In this document: piece after piece, positions 28,319 to 36,667 of the stretch | Layout: each line of letters opens with the position of its first letter | Numbering within the stretch: the first letter of the stretch is position 1 | Source: Flavipsychrobacter sp. | GTDB lineage: Bacteria > Bacteroidota > Bacteroidia > Chitinophagales > Chitinophagaceae | NCBI GenBank assembly: GCA_031292525.1 | Contig: JARLGY010000019.1 | Location: 186,001-250,000, forward strand | Reading direction: 5' to 3' | DNA length: 64,000 nt | Notes under the pieces: generated by a model | Seen by the model: only the letters and a program-made list of their open reading frames with translations | Told to the model about the DNA's origin: nothing | Databases searched by the model: none | Made by a program: the position numbers and the translations under genes

Positions 28319-28347
28319 AGCCTCCCTTCCTGTGTGGAAAGGAGGCT
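28319..28347 (-). terminator. Hairpin between the T9SS HmuY-like gene and hmuT
   Basis: A 12-base stem with one mismatch (AGCCTCCCTTCC against GGAAAGGAGGCT) around a 5-base loop, in the 58-base gap between the first and second heme genes. There is no strong T-run in the direction of transcription. It may partly terminate or stabilise the upstream message, letting the secreted first protein be made in excess over the transporter; that is inference. Confidence 0.5.
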
Positions 28348-28360
28348 CTATTGAGCTTAT

Positions 28361-29608
28361 TTATTGAACAATTAATTTTTGCTGAAGGTGGGTTCCCGGT
28401 GCTTCTATCTCAACTATATACATGCTTGTATGCAGGGTTGGTAATTGGTATTGGTGTAAGCCCGACGTAGTATCCAGGTTATCTTGGGCTACTAGTTTAC
28501 CGGTCACATCATATACACTTACCATTGCTGAAGGAACATTGGCATCAAAGCTATAAGCAACATGTATGGCCTGTCCATTCGATGGATTAGGATAAAGTGC
28601 AAGACTTGCAGCAGGTGCACCATTTACAGATGGAATGCTTGATGTAGCCAGCTTTTGCTTACTGAAAATGAAGTTGCCAGTTGAGCTGCCATCAAAGCCT
28701 GTAAACATAACCTTCCATATATCTCCGCTCAGTGGTTTCACAAAATACAATAGTGAATCCTGCACAACATAGGCTGTCCCGCTGAAGGTTTTCCAGTTAT
28801 AACCAATACTATTGATTGCAGAGCTAAAATTAGCGGTTGAATAGTCACTGTAAGTGCCTGCATTGGTTATACCGCCCAGTTTAGCTACCTGTACACCATT
28901 GTTAGATAAGACACCCGTTACCGTATATGCCATTGGTATGAATGCCGTATATTGGGTAAACACGAGGTCCCAGTTTACCGTTGCCGGTTCCCGGTCAAGA
29001 GCAGCATTTGTGCGTATTGAAAAATACCCGAAGTTTTTTCCTGTATAAGCTGACTTGTCAAGCGTTGCGCTTTGTAAGTTTGTACCGTCCAGGTTGGCAT
29101 ATTTAAAGGTATATATGCTGCCAGATAATGATTCTATCCATAGTTTCCGGTACGTAGTATCTGCTAGCTTTATGATATAGATGGAATCGCCTGTAACTGC
29201 GTGTGTGGTGATGTTATACAGTCCCCAGTCCAGGTCGTATGGGTTTGTTGGGTTTGTATAATTACCCATTGCACCCAACGCCCACGATGTATCTGAATTG
29301 TAGTGTGCTGTCCATGTACTTAAGCCGGTGGTATCTACTGAGCTCCATCCTGCTATGTCAGCTTTGGGGTATTTCCACAGGGTGGTTCCTATTACTGAAT
29401 TGATCATGATACCGGAGCCGAAACCAGAAACATCAAATGCAATATCCCAGTTTGCCTTGGGGGCTATTCCTTGTTGGTCGTTCTTTAAACTGTACCATAC
29501 TTGGTTTGCATAAAGTGTCCCGATCGATACGGTGTCAGTAATAACCTGCTGTGCATGGGTTTGTGTGAAGGTAGCTGCAAGCAGCGCCGATAGTATTATT
29601 TTTTTCAT
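28361..29608 (-). CDS. Secreted HmuY-like heme-binding protein with T9SS sorting domain
   Basis: 415 residues. Signal peptide 1-19 ending THAQQ. Two HmuY-like halves follow: KANWDIAFDVSGFGSG in the first, and ATVNWDLVFTQYTAF, SIGYNWKTFSGTAYVV and IWKVMFTGFDGSSTGN in the second, matching the lipoprotein at 21210 in order and spacing. Residues about 335-415 are a T9SS type A tail (ALYPNPSNGQAIHVAY, VSVYDVTGKLVAQ, SMYIVEIEA). It is probably a cell-surface or released hemophore. First large gene of the heme operon, 12 bases after a 39-codon small frame. Confidence 0.85.
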   Translation of the reverse strand: MKKIILSALLAATFTQTHAQQVITDTVSIGTLYANQVWYSLKNDQQGIAPKANWDIAFDVSGFGSGIMINSVIGTTLWKYPKADIAGWSSVDTTGLSTWTAHYNSDTSWALGAMGNYTNPTNPYDLDWGLYNITTHAVTGDSIYIIKLADTTYRKLWIESLSGSIYTFKYANLDGTNLQSATLDKSAYTGKNFGYFSIRTNAALDREPATVNWDLVFTQYTAFIPMAYTVTGVLSNNGVQVAKLGGITNAGTYSDYSTANFSSAINSIGYNWKTFSGTAYVVQDSLLYFVKPLSGDIWKVMFTGFDGSSTGNFIFSKQKLATSSIPSVNGAPAASLALYPNPSNGQAIHVAYSFDANVPSAMVSVYDVTGKLVAQDNLDTTSGLHQYQLPTLHTSMYIVEIEAPGTHLQQKLIVQ

Positions 29609-29620
29609 TTCCTATTATGT

Positions 29621-29740
29621 TTAGTTAGTCAGATTCATATTGTTTTGGTGGTGGCCGGCTCCGTCTGCCCCATGCAACTGCTCAGCCTTCTTGCTCCCAG
29701 CTGTATGATTACATGGAAAGCAAAACGGAGGGCACACCAT
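29621..29740 (-). CDS. Candidate 39-residue Cys/His-rich leader peptide of the heme operon
   Basis: An ATG-started frame of 39 codons ends 12 bases before the first heme gene. Its N-terminus is MVCPPFCFPCNHTAG, with cysteines at 3, 7 and 10, a Cys-Pro pair at 3-4 like heme-regulatory motifs, and histidines at 12, 23, 30 and 31 (LHGADGAGHHQ). The stretch is clearly richer in G+C than the DNA on both sides. A perfect palindrome ends 6 bases upstream of the ATG. It may be a heme-sensing leader peptide or a small heme carrier; equally it could be a structured untranslated leader read by chance as a frame. I know no named family. Confidence 0.42.
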   Translation of the reverse strand: MVCPPFCFPCNHTAGSKKAEQLHGADGAGHHQNNMNLTN

Positions 29741-29745
29741 TTGTA

Positions 29746-29769
29746 ATTGCAGTTGTGCACAACTGCAAT
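29746..29769. promoter_or_regulatory. Perfect 24-base palindrome upstream of the heme operon
   Basis: ATTGCAGTTGTG is followed immediately by its exact reverse complement. It ends 6 bases before the small-frame ATG and about 140 bases before the first large heme gene. It could be a dimeric-repressor operator for the heme operon or a transcript hairpin. It does not resemble the classic Fur box. The remaining sequence up to 30103 contains the relic at 29915 and a terminator at 30064; nothing else is recognised. Confidence 0.5.
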
Positions 29770-29914
29770 AGCCTGTTGTTAGTTTAAATTGATTGTATTG
29801 AACCGCAAACTATGCGGCATTGGTTGGAGCAAGAATCTGCTGCAAATGTAATTGTGTGTTGGTAATTGTATTTACACAAACGGGAATAGAATTGTTGCCA
29901 GCGGGAAACCTATA

Positions 29915-30055
29915 ATGGAAAAGATTACGCCCAGCACCATATGGGAAGGCAAGTAGCTGAAAACGGTAAAAATCAAACTGATTCGCGAGGCGTTAAATAT
30001 GATGCCTGTTTTTGAGCGCTACAAAAGCCATCTCAATCGTTTAGACACATTGTAA
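29915..30055 (+). pseudogene. Short coding relic with an in-frame stop
   Basis: From ATG at 29915 the frame reads MEKITPSTIWEGK, then a TAG at 29954, and continues in the same frame for 32 codons (IKLIREALNMMPVFERYKSH) to TAA at 30053, followed at once by a strong terminator. The second part has protein-like composition. It looks like the tail of a decayed gene, but it is too short for a family call and may be chance. Confidence 0.3.
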
Positions 30056-30063
30056 GATTGATT

Positions 30064-30094
30064 AAAAGCCCCGGTCCGGCAGATCGGGGCTTTT
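30064..30094. terminator. Bidirectional rho-independent terminator
   Basis: AAAAGCCCCG pairs with CGGGGCTTTT across an 11-base loop, with an A-run on one side and a T-run on the other, so it works in both directions. It ends 9 bases before the monooxygenase stop codon (minus strand) and follows the relic on the plus strand. Confidence 0.85.
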
Positions 30095-30103
30095 AAATTT
30101 TTA

Positions 30104-31126
30104 TCAGCGCCAACCCAAACCGGGTGCAACATGCTCCAGGATCGATGATAACAAATGTACATTGTAATCAACCCCAAGGGTATTGGGTATCGTTAAAAGC
30201 AGTGTGTCTGCTTCCTGAATGGCTTCGTCTCCTGCTAACTCCTTGATGAGTCGATCGGGTTCGGCCGCATAACTCTTACCAAAGACCGCACGTTTATCGG
30301 CTTCAATATACCCAAAGCTATCAGCACCTTTACCTTGCTGTCCAAAATAATATCTGTCCTGCTCGGTTACCAATGCAAAAATGGAACGACTCACCGAAAC
30401 TCTTGGCGCTTGTGTATGCCCAGCCTTTTTCCAGGCTTCTTTATATAATCTGATTTGTTCAGCTTGCTGGACGTGGAAAGGCTTGCCACTTTCATCAAAC
30501 TTTAGTGTAGAGCTTTGTAAGTTCATTCCATTCTCCGCAGCCCATACAGCGGTAGCGTTAGAGGCAGCTCCCCACCAGATACGTTCCCGAAGTCCTTTGG
30601 CATATGGTTCAAGGCGTAACAAGCCCGGAGGATTTGGAAACATCGGGTTCGGATTGGGCTGTGCAAATCCTATCCCCTTCAGTTTATCCAAAAATTCCAG
30701 AGCCTTCCGACGGCCCATATCTGCGTCACTTTCGTCTTTATTGGGTTCATAACCGAAATAGCGCCAGCCCTCTATCACCTGTTCTGGCGAACCTCGACTG
30801 ATTCCGAGTTGTAACCGTCCGCCAGAAATTAAATCAGCGGCCCCGGCGTCTTCTACCATATATAGTGGGTTTTCGTACCGCATATCGATAACGCCGGTTC
30901 CGATCTCTATTTTACTTGTCTTAGCGCCAATAGCCGCTAGCAAAGGAAAGGGAGATGCTAGCTGGGCTGCAAAGTGATGTACCCGAAAATATGCTCCATC
31001 TAAACCTATTTCCTCCGCGGCAACCGCCAGGTCTATCGACTGAAGCAACGTGTCACCTGCCGTACGGGTTTTATAGGCAGGATGATTGGACCAGTGGCCA
31101 AACGATAAAAATCCAATTTTTTTCAT
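30104..31126 (-). CDS. Luciferase-like (LLM class) flavin-dependent monooxygenase
   Basis: 340 residues in the bacterial luciferase superfamily. Typical pieces are FLSFGHWSNHPAYKTR at the start, DLAVAAEEIGLDGAYFRVHHFA (His-His motif), SPFPLLAAIGAKTSKIEIGTGVIDMRYENPLYM, and SGGRLQLGISRGSPEQVI for flavin phosphate binding. It uses reduced FMN to oxidise an organic substrate that cannot be read from sequence. A single gene close to the left end of the tRNA-Leu island but outside it. Confidence 0.9.
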   Translation of the reverse strand: MKKIGFLSFGHWSNHPAYKTRTAGDTLLQSIDLAVAAEEIGLDGAYFRVHHFAAQLASPFPLLAAIGAKTSKIEIGTGVIDMRYENPLYMVEDAGAADLISGGRLQLGISRGSPEQVIEGWRYFGYEPNKDESDADMGRRKALEFLDKLKGIGFAQPNPNPMFPNPPGLLRLEPYAKGLRERIWWGAASNATAVWAAENGMNLQSSTLKFDESGKPFHVQQAEQIRLYKEAWKKAGHTQAPRVSVSRSIFALVTEQDRYYFGQQGKGADSFGYIEADKRAVFGKSYAAEPDRLIKELAGDEAIQEADTLLLTIPNTLGVDYNVHLLSSILEHVAPGLGWR

Positions 31127-31327
31127 CTGTTACAAAGTTAATGAATAGTAGTTGAGCTAAGCACTCAGATCAGTTTTCCTGTCGTTGATGAAACTAGTCG
31201 AAGGGCGGTCTGTGGCAGGTATTTATGTCCAGGCTCTCCATGGTGGGTCAAGATTTACGGGCAGATGGATACCTCGATCGAGAAGTTAGTATGAACCTTA
31301 AATAGCTACTAACAAAAATTGCACCTA

Positions 31328-31367
31328 TGTTGTACCAAAGATAAAGGCCGCAAATTGCGGCCTTTAT
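31328..31367 (-). terminator. Terminator-like hairpin downstream of the tRNA-Leu fragment, beside a TGTTGTA repeat
   Basis: ATAAAGGCCGCAA at 31341-31353 pairs perfectly with 31355-31367. On the minus strand it lies about 18 bases after the end of the tRNA-Leu 3' fragment, where a tRNA terminator would be; it may be the original terminator of the interrupted tRNA. TGTTGTA at 31328-31334 is part of a 17-base sequence repeated at 31550-31566. Confidence 0.55.
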
Positions 31368-31380
31368 AACTCATTGATTT

Positions 31381-31443
31381 TCAAGTGCCCAGAACAGGAA
31401 TCGAACCTGCACTTCCTTGCGAAAAACCAGATTTTAAGTCTTC
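31381..31443 (-). other. Displaced 3' half of a tRNA-Leu gene (candidate island end)
   Basis: On the minus strand this reads as the anticodon arm (loop CTTAAAA), the variable region, the T arm and the acceptor 3' strand of a leucine tRNA, without any 5' half. It matches the intact tRNA-Leu at 40325-40408 over its whole length with few differences, and 33 bases (31381-31413 and 40320-40352) are identical. This is the form left when an element integrates into the 3' part of a tRNA gene and brings its own replacement 3' end. It cannot be a working tRNA. Confidence 0.75.
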
Positions 31444-31543
31444 GAAAATGTAATTTGACATGGCCTCAAATGCGCTTAAAGTGGCTATTTTACAGGGTTT
31501 TCAAATCGCTGCTGTTCACCTTATTGCAAGCAAAACCGCAATT

Positions 31544-31566
31544 TGTTGTACCTATGTTGTACCAAA
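31544..31566. repeat. Paired TGTTGTA repeats near the left island end
   Basis: TGTTGTA at 31544-31550 and 31555-31561, 11 bases apart, followed by CCAAA. The same arrangement (TGTTGTA, 4 bases, TGTTGTA, 2 bases, AAA) occurs at 40266-40288 at the other island end. One helical turn between copies suggests arm-type sites for a tyrosine integrase; no integrase gene remains. Confidence 0.4.
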
Positions 31567-31594
31567 TTTCATTACTTGAGGACTTCGCATCACT

Positions 31595-31738
31595 TCAATT
31601 TTCGTCGCTCTTGATTTTTTTAACTAGTTTAGAAATAAGCAAGCTATCCTCTAGCAGGCGATTATTATCTGGATGATCACCGCTTAGATTGAAATAGATT
31701 AAGATATAGACGTAACAATCGGTCAGTGATTTGGGCTT
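31595..31738 (-). pseudogene. Possible C-terminal coding relic inside the island end
   Basis: A 47-codon open stretch without ATG that reads like real protein (ILIYFNLSGDHPDNNRLLED, then SLLISKLVKKIKSDEN) and ends at a TGA. It lies between the repeat pair and the end of the Big_2 protein gene. It may be the remnant of an element gene; no family is recognised. The rest of 31127-31768 contains only the att features listed here. Confidence 0.25.
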
Positions 31739-31768
31739 TTACTGGATTTATATATTAATTTGATTAAA

Positions 31769-33907
31769 CTATTTGTTACACTTCACAAGTCGCTCAACTT
31801 TCAGTAAATGCCCGGTCTGGTCATATATTTTAAGCAAGTAGATACCTGATGCGAGTGCAGAAATATCCAAGGTTTTAACACCTTCTTTCCGCATTAATTC
31901 TCTGCCGTCCATGCCACCGACAGACACAGTTACGCGCTTGTCTGAAACAATGGTGACTATGGTAGAAGCAGGATTGGGATAAATGGATACGTCATTATTG
32001 ATAAGTACGTTCTCAATTCCTACACCGGTAATTGTCTTTATCGCGGACGTGCCTGTGCAACCGTTAACATCAGTTACAGTAACGGTGTAGTCTCCGTTGC
32101 TTGTTGCAGTGTAAGACTGTGCTGTCGCGCCTGCAATTGGGACTCCGTTCTTACTCCAGCTGTAGTTCGTAAATGTACCTGTGCTCAAAACAAGTCCCGT
32201 CGCGGTAACTATAGGAACAGGAAGCGCATTCACCGTCACAGTTGCAGTTACTTGGTTACTACATCCTCCACTACCTACTTTGTACGTGATGACGCTGGTA
32301 CCAGCACTGACAGTCGTGAGAATGCCTGTTGTACCGTTGATTGTAGCTACCGAATTATTGGCACTACTCCAGGCTCCCCCAACGGTATTGCTATGCAAAG
32401 TGTCTGGCTTGTTTAGACATGTATTTAGGTTTCCGGTAATAGGAGCCGGTGTTGCAGGTGCGCCAGAATTTACTGTAACTGTGGTGGTGCCAACAGCCGT
32501 GCAACCCATAGAAGAAGCAGTTGTGTTGAAGGAAATGTTAGATGTACCAACCGTTATACCCGTCACAAGTCCATTAGAACTGTTCACTGTGGCTACTGCT
32601 GTATTGCTGCTGCTCCATACTCCGCTGGATGGGACACTCGATAACGTGGTTGTGCCCCTTGGGCATAATGCTAATATACCACTAATCACAGGAATAGGGT
32701 TAGGATATACAACAACAGTACGGGTTGCCTGGCCTACACAGCCGTTAGTAGCTACGGAGTAATAAATTGTCGCTGTACCACCACTACCGTTTACACCGGT
32801 CACTATCCCCGTACTTGCATTACCTATGTTGGCAATGGAACTGGAACTGCTCCAAGTACCACCGGTTGTTGTGGTATTTAGTGTAATTGAACTACCGCCG
32901 CATACCGCTGAAGGCCCTGTAATGGGAGCCACTACAGGTAGTGCATTAACCGTTATCACCAATGTTGCGCTACCAGATGTAGTTGTATAGGTAATCGTCG
33001 TTGAGCCGGCACCTAAACCAGTTACTAACCCTGACGTGCTGTTTACAGTTGCTGCACCTGTATTACTACTTGTATAAGTACCGCCTGAAGGTGCGCCAGA
33101 CACAATGGTTGTCTCATTTGCGCATAGGGAAGTGCTACCGATAACAGTCGTACCAACTGAAGATCCGTTTTTCATACAACGGCAGGGTTGCCCAAATCCA
33201 CGATTCTGTGGATAGTTAGTGATTGTAGGGCCACCGGCATATGTTGCTGTACCAGCATATCCTGCGGCGACAGTCGGTGTTGAAGTCCACAATAAGCCCA
33301 CAGTTCCCGTACCAGTCATACTACCTGTGCTGTAATCACGGAATCCGGCTTCCGAGAGCTTTAGGTGTGATGAAAAGGCCGATGCTGAACTGGTTATATT
33401 TTCGGATGTACTGGCAAAGACACCTGCGTATTCTGCATATGATGGCATATGCCATCCTGTCCCTAATGCCGTGCATGGATCTTTACCGTTTGTCGCAGTG
33501 GCCGTGGTGCCGTTCCATGTATCCGAACCTGTGCCTGCATTCCAGAAATTGAGGTAGAAATTTGACCCTGTCACGCCAGTTGGATTATTAGTAGATGGTG
33601 CTGGTGCAGTTGTGCTTGTTGAGGTCTGGTGTCCATCATCCCAACGACCCCATTGAAAATAGTCGCCATAGGACGCCGGATCGGTTGCTGAAGTAGCCAC
33701 CTGCGTTGACCCTAAATTCTGTCGCAACCAGATATTTCCGTCAACAGTGCGGACAGATGTGAGTGTAACGGAGCTTCCTCTATAAGTGAAGCTGACTGTT
33801 CCTGTATTGCCGGGTGTGAGACCAGGGTCGACTGAGGTCTGAGCTAAACCGGTCAACGTGCTAGCAAGTCCAGCAAATAGGAGTAAATACTTTTTCATAA
33901 GATACAA
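31769..33907 (-). CDS. T9SS surface protein: FISUMP domain, Big_2 repeats and sorting domain
   Basis: 712 residues. Signal peptide to about residue 22. Residues about 40-250 match a FISUMP-type (Fibrobacter succinogenes major paralogous) domain: GNIWLRQNLGSTQVAT, YGDYFQWGRWDDGHQ and DPCTALGTGWHMPSYAEYAG. From about 255 to 590 there are four or five Ig-like Big_2 repeats with the theme GGTYTSSNTGAATVNSTSG-LVTG. A last Ig-like module (YSWSKNGVPIAGATAQSYTA) precedes a T9SS tail (VSIYPNPASTIVTIV ... LASGIYLLKIYD). A likely adhesin or matrix protein. Its final modules closely match those of the 1035-residue protein at the other side of the two-component genes. Confidence 0.88.
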   Translation of the reverse strand: MYLMKKYLLLFAGLASTLTGLAQTSVDPGLTPGNTGTVSFTYRGSSVTLTSVRTVDGNIWLRQNLGSTQVATSATDPASYGDYFQWGRWDDGHQTSTSTTAPAPSTNNPTGVTGSNFYLNFWNAGTGSDTWNGTTATATNGKDPCTALGTGWHMPSYAEYAGVFASTSENITSSASAFSSHLKLSEAGFRDYSTGSMTGTGTVGLLWTSTPTVAAGYAGTATYAGGPTITNYPQNRGFGQPCRCMKNGSSVGTTVIGSTSLCANETTIVSGAPSGGTYTSSNTGAATVNSTSGLVTGLGAGSTTITYTTTSGSATLVITVNALPVVAPITGPSAVCGGSSITLNTTTTGGTWSSSSSIANIGNASTGIVTGVNGSGGTATIYYSVATNGCVGQATRTVVVYPNPIPVISGILALCPRGTTTLSSVPSSGVWSSSNTAVATVNSSNGLVTGITVGTSNISFNTTASSMGCTAVGTTTVTVNSGAPATPAPITGNLNTCLNKPDTLHSNTVGGAWSSANNSVATINGTTGILTTVSAGTSVITYKVGSGGCSNQVTATVTVNALPVPIVTATGLVLSTGTFTNYSWSKNGVPIAGATAQSYTATSNGDYTVTVTDVNGCTGTSAIKTITGVGIENVLINNDVSIYPNPASTIVTIVSDKRVTVSVGGMDGRELMRKEGVKTLDISALASGIYLLKIYDQTGHLLKVERLVKCNK

Positions 33908-34048
33908 ATATGTACTTACAAATGTATCTACCCCTATAAGCGAAAAACAGGGGCAATTGCCCTGAATTTTTAGTAAGTTGGTTAAAAGGGCAGACCGTTT
34001 GAAAAGAAATGGTACATTGGTAATGCTATAATAGAGACTGAATAATTC

Positions 34049-36025
34049 ATGCGAGCATACCAGTTAATAATGCTATTATCATGCTTGATCCTGTACACCC
34101 TTGCGCAGGGACAGGATAATAATACAGCTTTCAGCACCTCGAATTACCTGCCATCTAGGGACACTGCAATTATCAGGAATGCCATGACCATTGCTTTGGA
34201 TATCGAAACTATTTATCCGGACAGTGCTTACATGATATATCAAAGGACTTTTAAAGAAAGTATTGAGCGAAATTTTGACTTCGGTATCGCGAATTCATTG
34301 CGAAGGATGGGAGACCTAAAAGCAAAACGGGAAGATTTTGTAACAGCACGCCTGTTTTATAATAAATCGATCCAGTACTGTATGACTAGGCCTTCTCTGG
34401 GTTTTATGCTCCCCAATCTATTTAATAATGTAGGAATTTCATATCAGAACATCGGTCAATATGAAAATGCAATTGCAGCCTACACTAAGGCATTACAGAC
34501 AAAAGATCAGTATCCTGGCACCACTCTTGAAAAATCTGCTGTCCTTCTAAATCTAAGTGGACCCTTTATATCCTTGAGACAATACAAGAGTGCAAACAGG
34601 TATCTAGATCTTGCAGCGAGCGAAGCATTGAAGCAGAACGACAATAAGCTGTATCAGGAAGCATTAGAAAACAAAGGATGTGTTGCGGGGCTACAAAGGG
34701 ATTATCAAGCCGGTAAAAAATATTTTGAGGAGTCGATTGAAATTTCCGAAAGGTATCATTTTAATAAAAATACTGCTCTTATTAATATTGGCGTTATTGA
34801 TTATCTCCAAAAGGACTATGATACCGCCCTTTCAATACTGCTGAACACTCTATCGAAAACAGATGCCATAAGCAAAACAGATCGAGTAACAGCCCTGAAA
34901 ACTATCGGAGAGCTTTATCTAACAGAGAAGAAGTACGATAAAGCTGAAGGGTATTTATTGCAGGCATTAAAGGAAAGCAGGGGGTTGCATCAGCCTGAAT
35001 ATATTGCAGAATGTAGCGGCTTCTTGGCTAATTTGTACAAGGAAACTGGCAATTTTAAGAAAGCAATTCAATTCCAGGATTCTTATATGCAAATTAAGGA
35101 TAGCCTGAACAGCATCGAAGTTTCGAGGAATGTGAATACACTTGAGATCAACTATCGGACTGCACAGAAAGATAAGACGCTAGCAGAACAGCAACTAACT
35201 ATTGTTAAGCAGCAAAACGGAATGAAAGCGATGGCTTTATGGATACTTGCGATCGGGTCAGCTTTACTTTTGTTATTAATAACATTGTTAGCCGTACGGC
35301 ATATGTATCGCAACAAACAGGTTAAGTTGAATCAGCAGCTTTATCACCAACAACAGGCTGAGATACTGCTTCGACAGCAGAAAGAACTCGAATTGCTGAA
35401 AGCGACTATGGCAGGTGAAGAAAAGGAGCGTGAACGCATTGCCCGTGAACTTCATGATGGGATAGGGGGAATGCTGGCAGCAACTAAAATGAAGGTGAGT
35501 ACCAGACAAACGATGGTTGATCCGGATGTTCATAAGGAGCAGATTTTGGCGATGTTGACTGCCACTGCCGATGAAGTGCGCAAAACAGCTCATAACTTGA
35601 TGCCCGATGTGCTCATAAAAAATGGTCTTGAAAATGCACTGACAATTTATTGTGACGCAATTAGTTCAGCTGGAAATTTACAGTTGGACATTGATTTCCA
35701 GGGAATGCCATACCACTTAAGTAAAGCAGCCGAACTCGTTATTTATCGGATAACACAGGAGCTGATACAGAACGTTATTAAGCATGCCGACGCAACCGTT
35801 ACCGCCGTTCTGATTAAGAAATTAAAAAACAAGTTCAGTGTTATTGTAGAGGATGATGGTGTGGGGTTTAATAACGATATATTACACGAGGGTTTGGGTT
35901 TACAAAACCTACGTTTCCGAGTGCTGGCCCTGCAGGGAAATATTGAAATCAGTTCATCACTGGGGAAAGGCACACTCGTACACATAGACTTTGATATTGA
36001 GCGATTACAAGATAAAATAGCCTAA
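34049..36025 (+). CDS. TPR-containing sensor histidine kinase (HisKA_3 type)
   Basis: 658 residues. N-terminal signal peptide (LIMLLSCLILYTLAQGQ), then about six TPR-like helical repeats to residue 350 (FNNVGISYQNIGQYENAIAAYTKAL), a coiled coil, one membrane helix at about 394-418 (ALWILAIGSALLLLLITLLA) and a second coiled coil. The HisKA_3 box is ERIARELHDGIGGML with the phospho-acceptor His469; the HATPase has EDDGVGFNN and GLGLQNLRFRV. The TPR part would be periplasmic, so it may sense a protein or envelope state. It ends 3 bases before the response regulator and is flanked by two T9SS adhesin genes. Confidence 0.93.
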   Translation: MRAYQLIMLLSCLILYTLAQGQDNNTAFSTSNYLPSRDTAIIRNAMTIALDIETIYPDSAYMIYQRTFKESIERNFDFGIANSLRRMGDLKAKREDFVTARLFYNKSIQYCMTRPSLGFMLPNLFNNVGISYQNIGQYENAIAAYTKALQTKDQYPGTTLEKSAVLLNLSGPFISLRQYKSANRYLDLAASEALKQNDNKLYQEALENKGCVAGLQRDYQAGKKYFEESIEISERYHFNKNTALINIGVIDYLQKDYDTALSILLNTLSKTDAISKTDRVTALKTIGELYLTEKKYDKAEGYLLQALKESRGLHQPEYIAECSGFLANLYKETGNFKKAIQFQDSYMQIKDSLNSIEVSRNVNTLEINYRTAQKDKTLAEQQLTIVKQQNGMKAMALWILAIGSALLLLLITLLAVRHMYRNKQVKLNQQLYHQQQAEILLRQQKELELLKATMAGEEKERERIARELHDGIGGMLAATKMKVSTRQTMVDPDVHKEQILAMLTATADEVRKTAHNLMPDVLIKNGLENALTIYCDAISSAGNLQLDIDFQGMPYHLSKAAELVIYRITQELIQNVIKHADATVTAVLIKKLKNKFSVIVEDDGVGFNNDILHEGLGLQNLRFRVLALQGNIEISSSLGKGTLVHIDFDIERLQDKIA

Positions 36026-36028
36026 TAA

Positions 36029-36667
36029 ATGTTGATTAAAATTGCTTTAGCAGATGATCATCCTATTGTTGTCAACGGATTGATAACAATGCTTTCAGAA
36101 TATAGTGATATTCAGCTTTTCGGCACTTATGCCGACGGAGATGCCCTTCTTGCAGGCTTGAAGTTGGCGCAACCGGACGTCTTGTTGTTGGATATTCAAA
36201 TGCCTGGGAAACAGGGAGATGAACTGGCATCTATTCTGCATAAAATATATCCTGAACTGAAAATTATTGTACTTACCAATTTTGACAGCGTTTTTTATAT
36301 TCAACAAATGCTTCAACGCGGTGTGAAAGGTTACCTTTTAAAGACAACAGATAAAGAAGTATTGATAGCGGCGATTAAAGCTGTTTATAATGGAGGAGAG
36401 TTTATCGACGATGTTTTTAAGAGTAAACTGAGGCACGCGAAGCATAAAGCTGCAGGTAGTATAAAGCTGTCATTTACCAGCCGAGAAAAGGAAGTGCTTC
36501 AATACATTGTTAATGGACTAACTAATCCTGAGATTGCAGAGAAGATTCATTTGAGTGTGCATACTGTAGAAAATTATCGGGACAGCATTCTACTAAAAAT
36601 GGATGTTAGCAATACGGCCGCATTGGTAAAAAAAGCAATTCAGCTTGGGCTTGCAGTATGGGAGTAG
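36029..36667 (+). CDS. LuxR/NarL-family response regulator
   Basis: 212 residues. Receiver domain 1-120 with acidic residues in ADDHP, phospho-acceptor Asp55 in LLLDIQMPG and the conserved Lys in KGYLLKTT. The C-terminal LuxR-type helix-turn-helix starts near 148 (LSFTSREKEVLQYIVNGLTN, then SVHTVENYRDSILLKM). It pairs with the histidine kinase 3 bases upstream. Its targets may be the neighbouring surface-protein genes, which is inference from position. The 285 bases after it hold only a short protein-like stretch on the minus strand (36760-36846). Confidence 0.94.
   Translation: MLIKIALADDHPIVVNGLITMLSEYSDIQLFGTYADGDALLAGLKLAQPDVLLLDIQMPGKQGDELASILHKIYPELKIIVLTNFDSVFYIQQMLQRGVKGYLLKTTDKEVLIAAIKAVYNGGEFIDDVFKSKLRHAKHKAAGSIKLSFTSREKEVLQYIVNGLTNPEIAEKIHLSVHTVENYRDSILLKMDVSNTAALVKKAIQLGLAVWE

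Noticed and set aside
29641-29745. Cobalamin riboswitch in the G+C-rich leader before the heme operon
   Set aside because: A GGTG-type start and a CAGACGGAGCC segment are loosely similar, but the conserved core and B12 box do not fit; structure search (Infernal against RF00174) would decide.
31381-31443. A second functional tRNA-Leu
   Set aside because: Only the 3' half is present; the 5' acceptor strand and D arm are missing.
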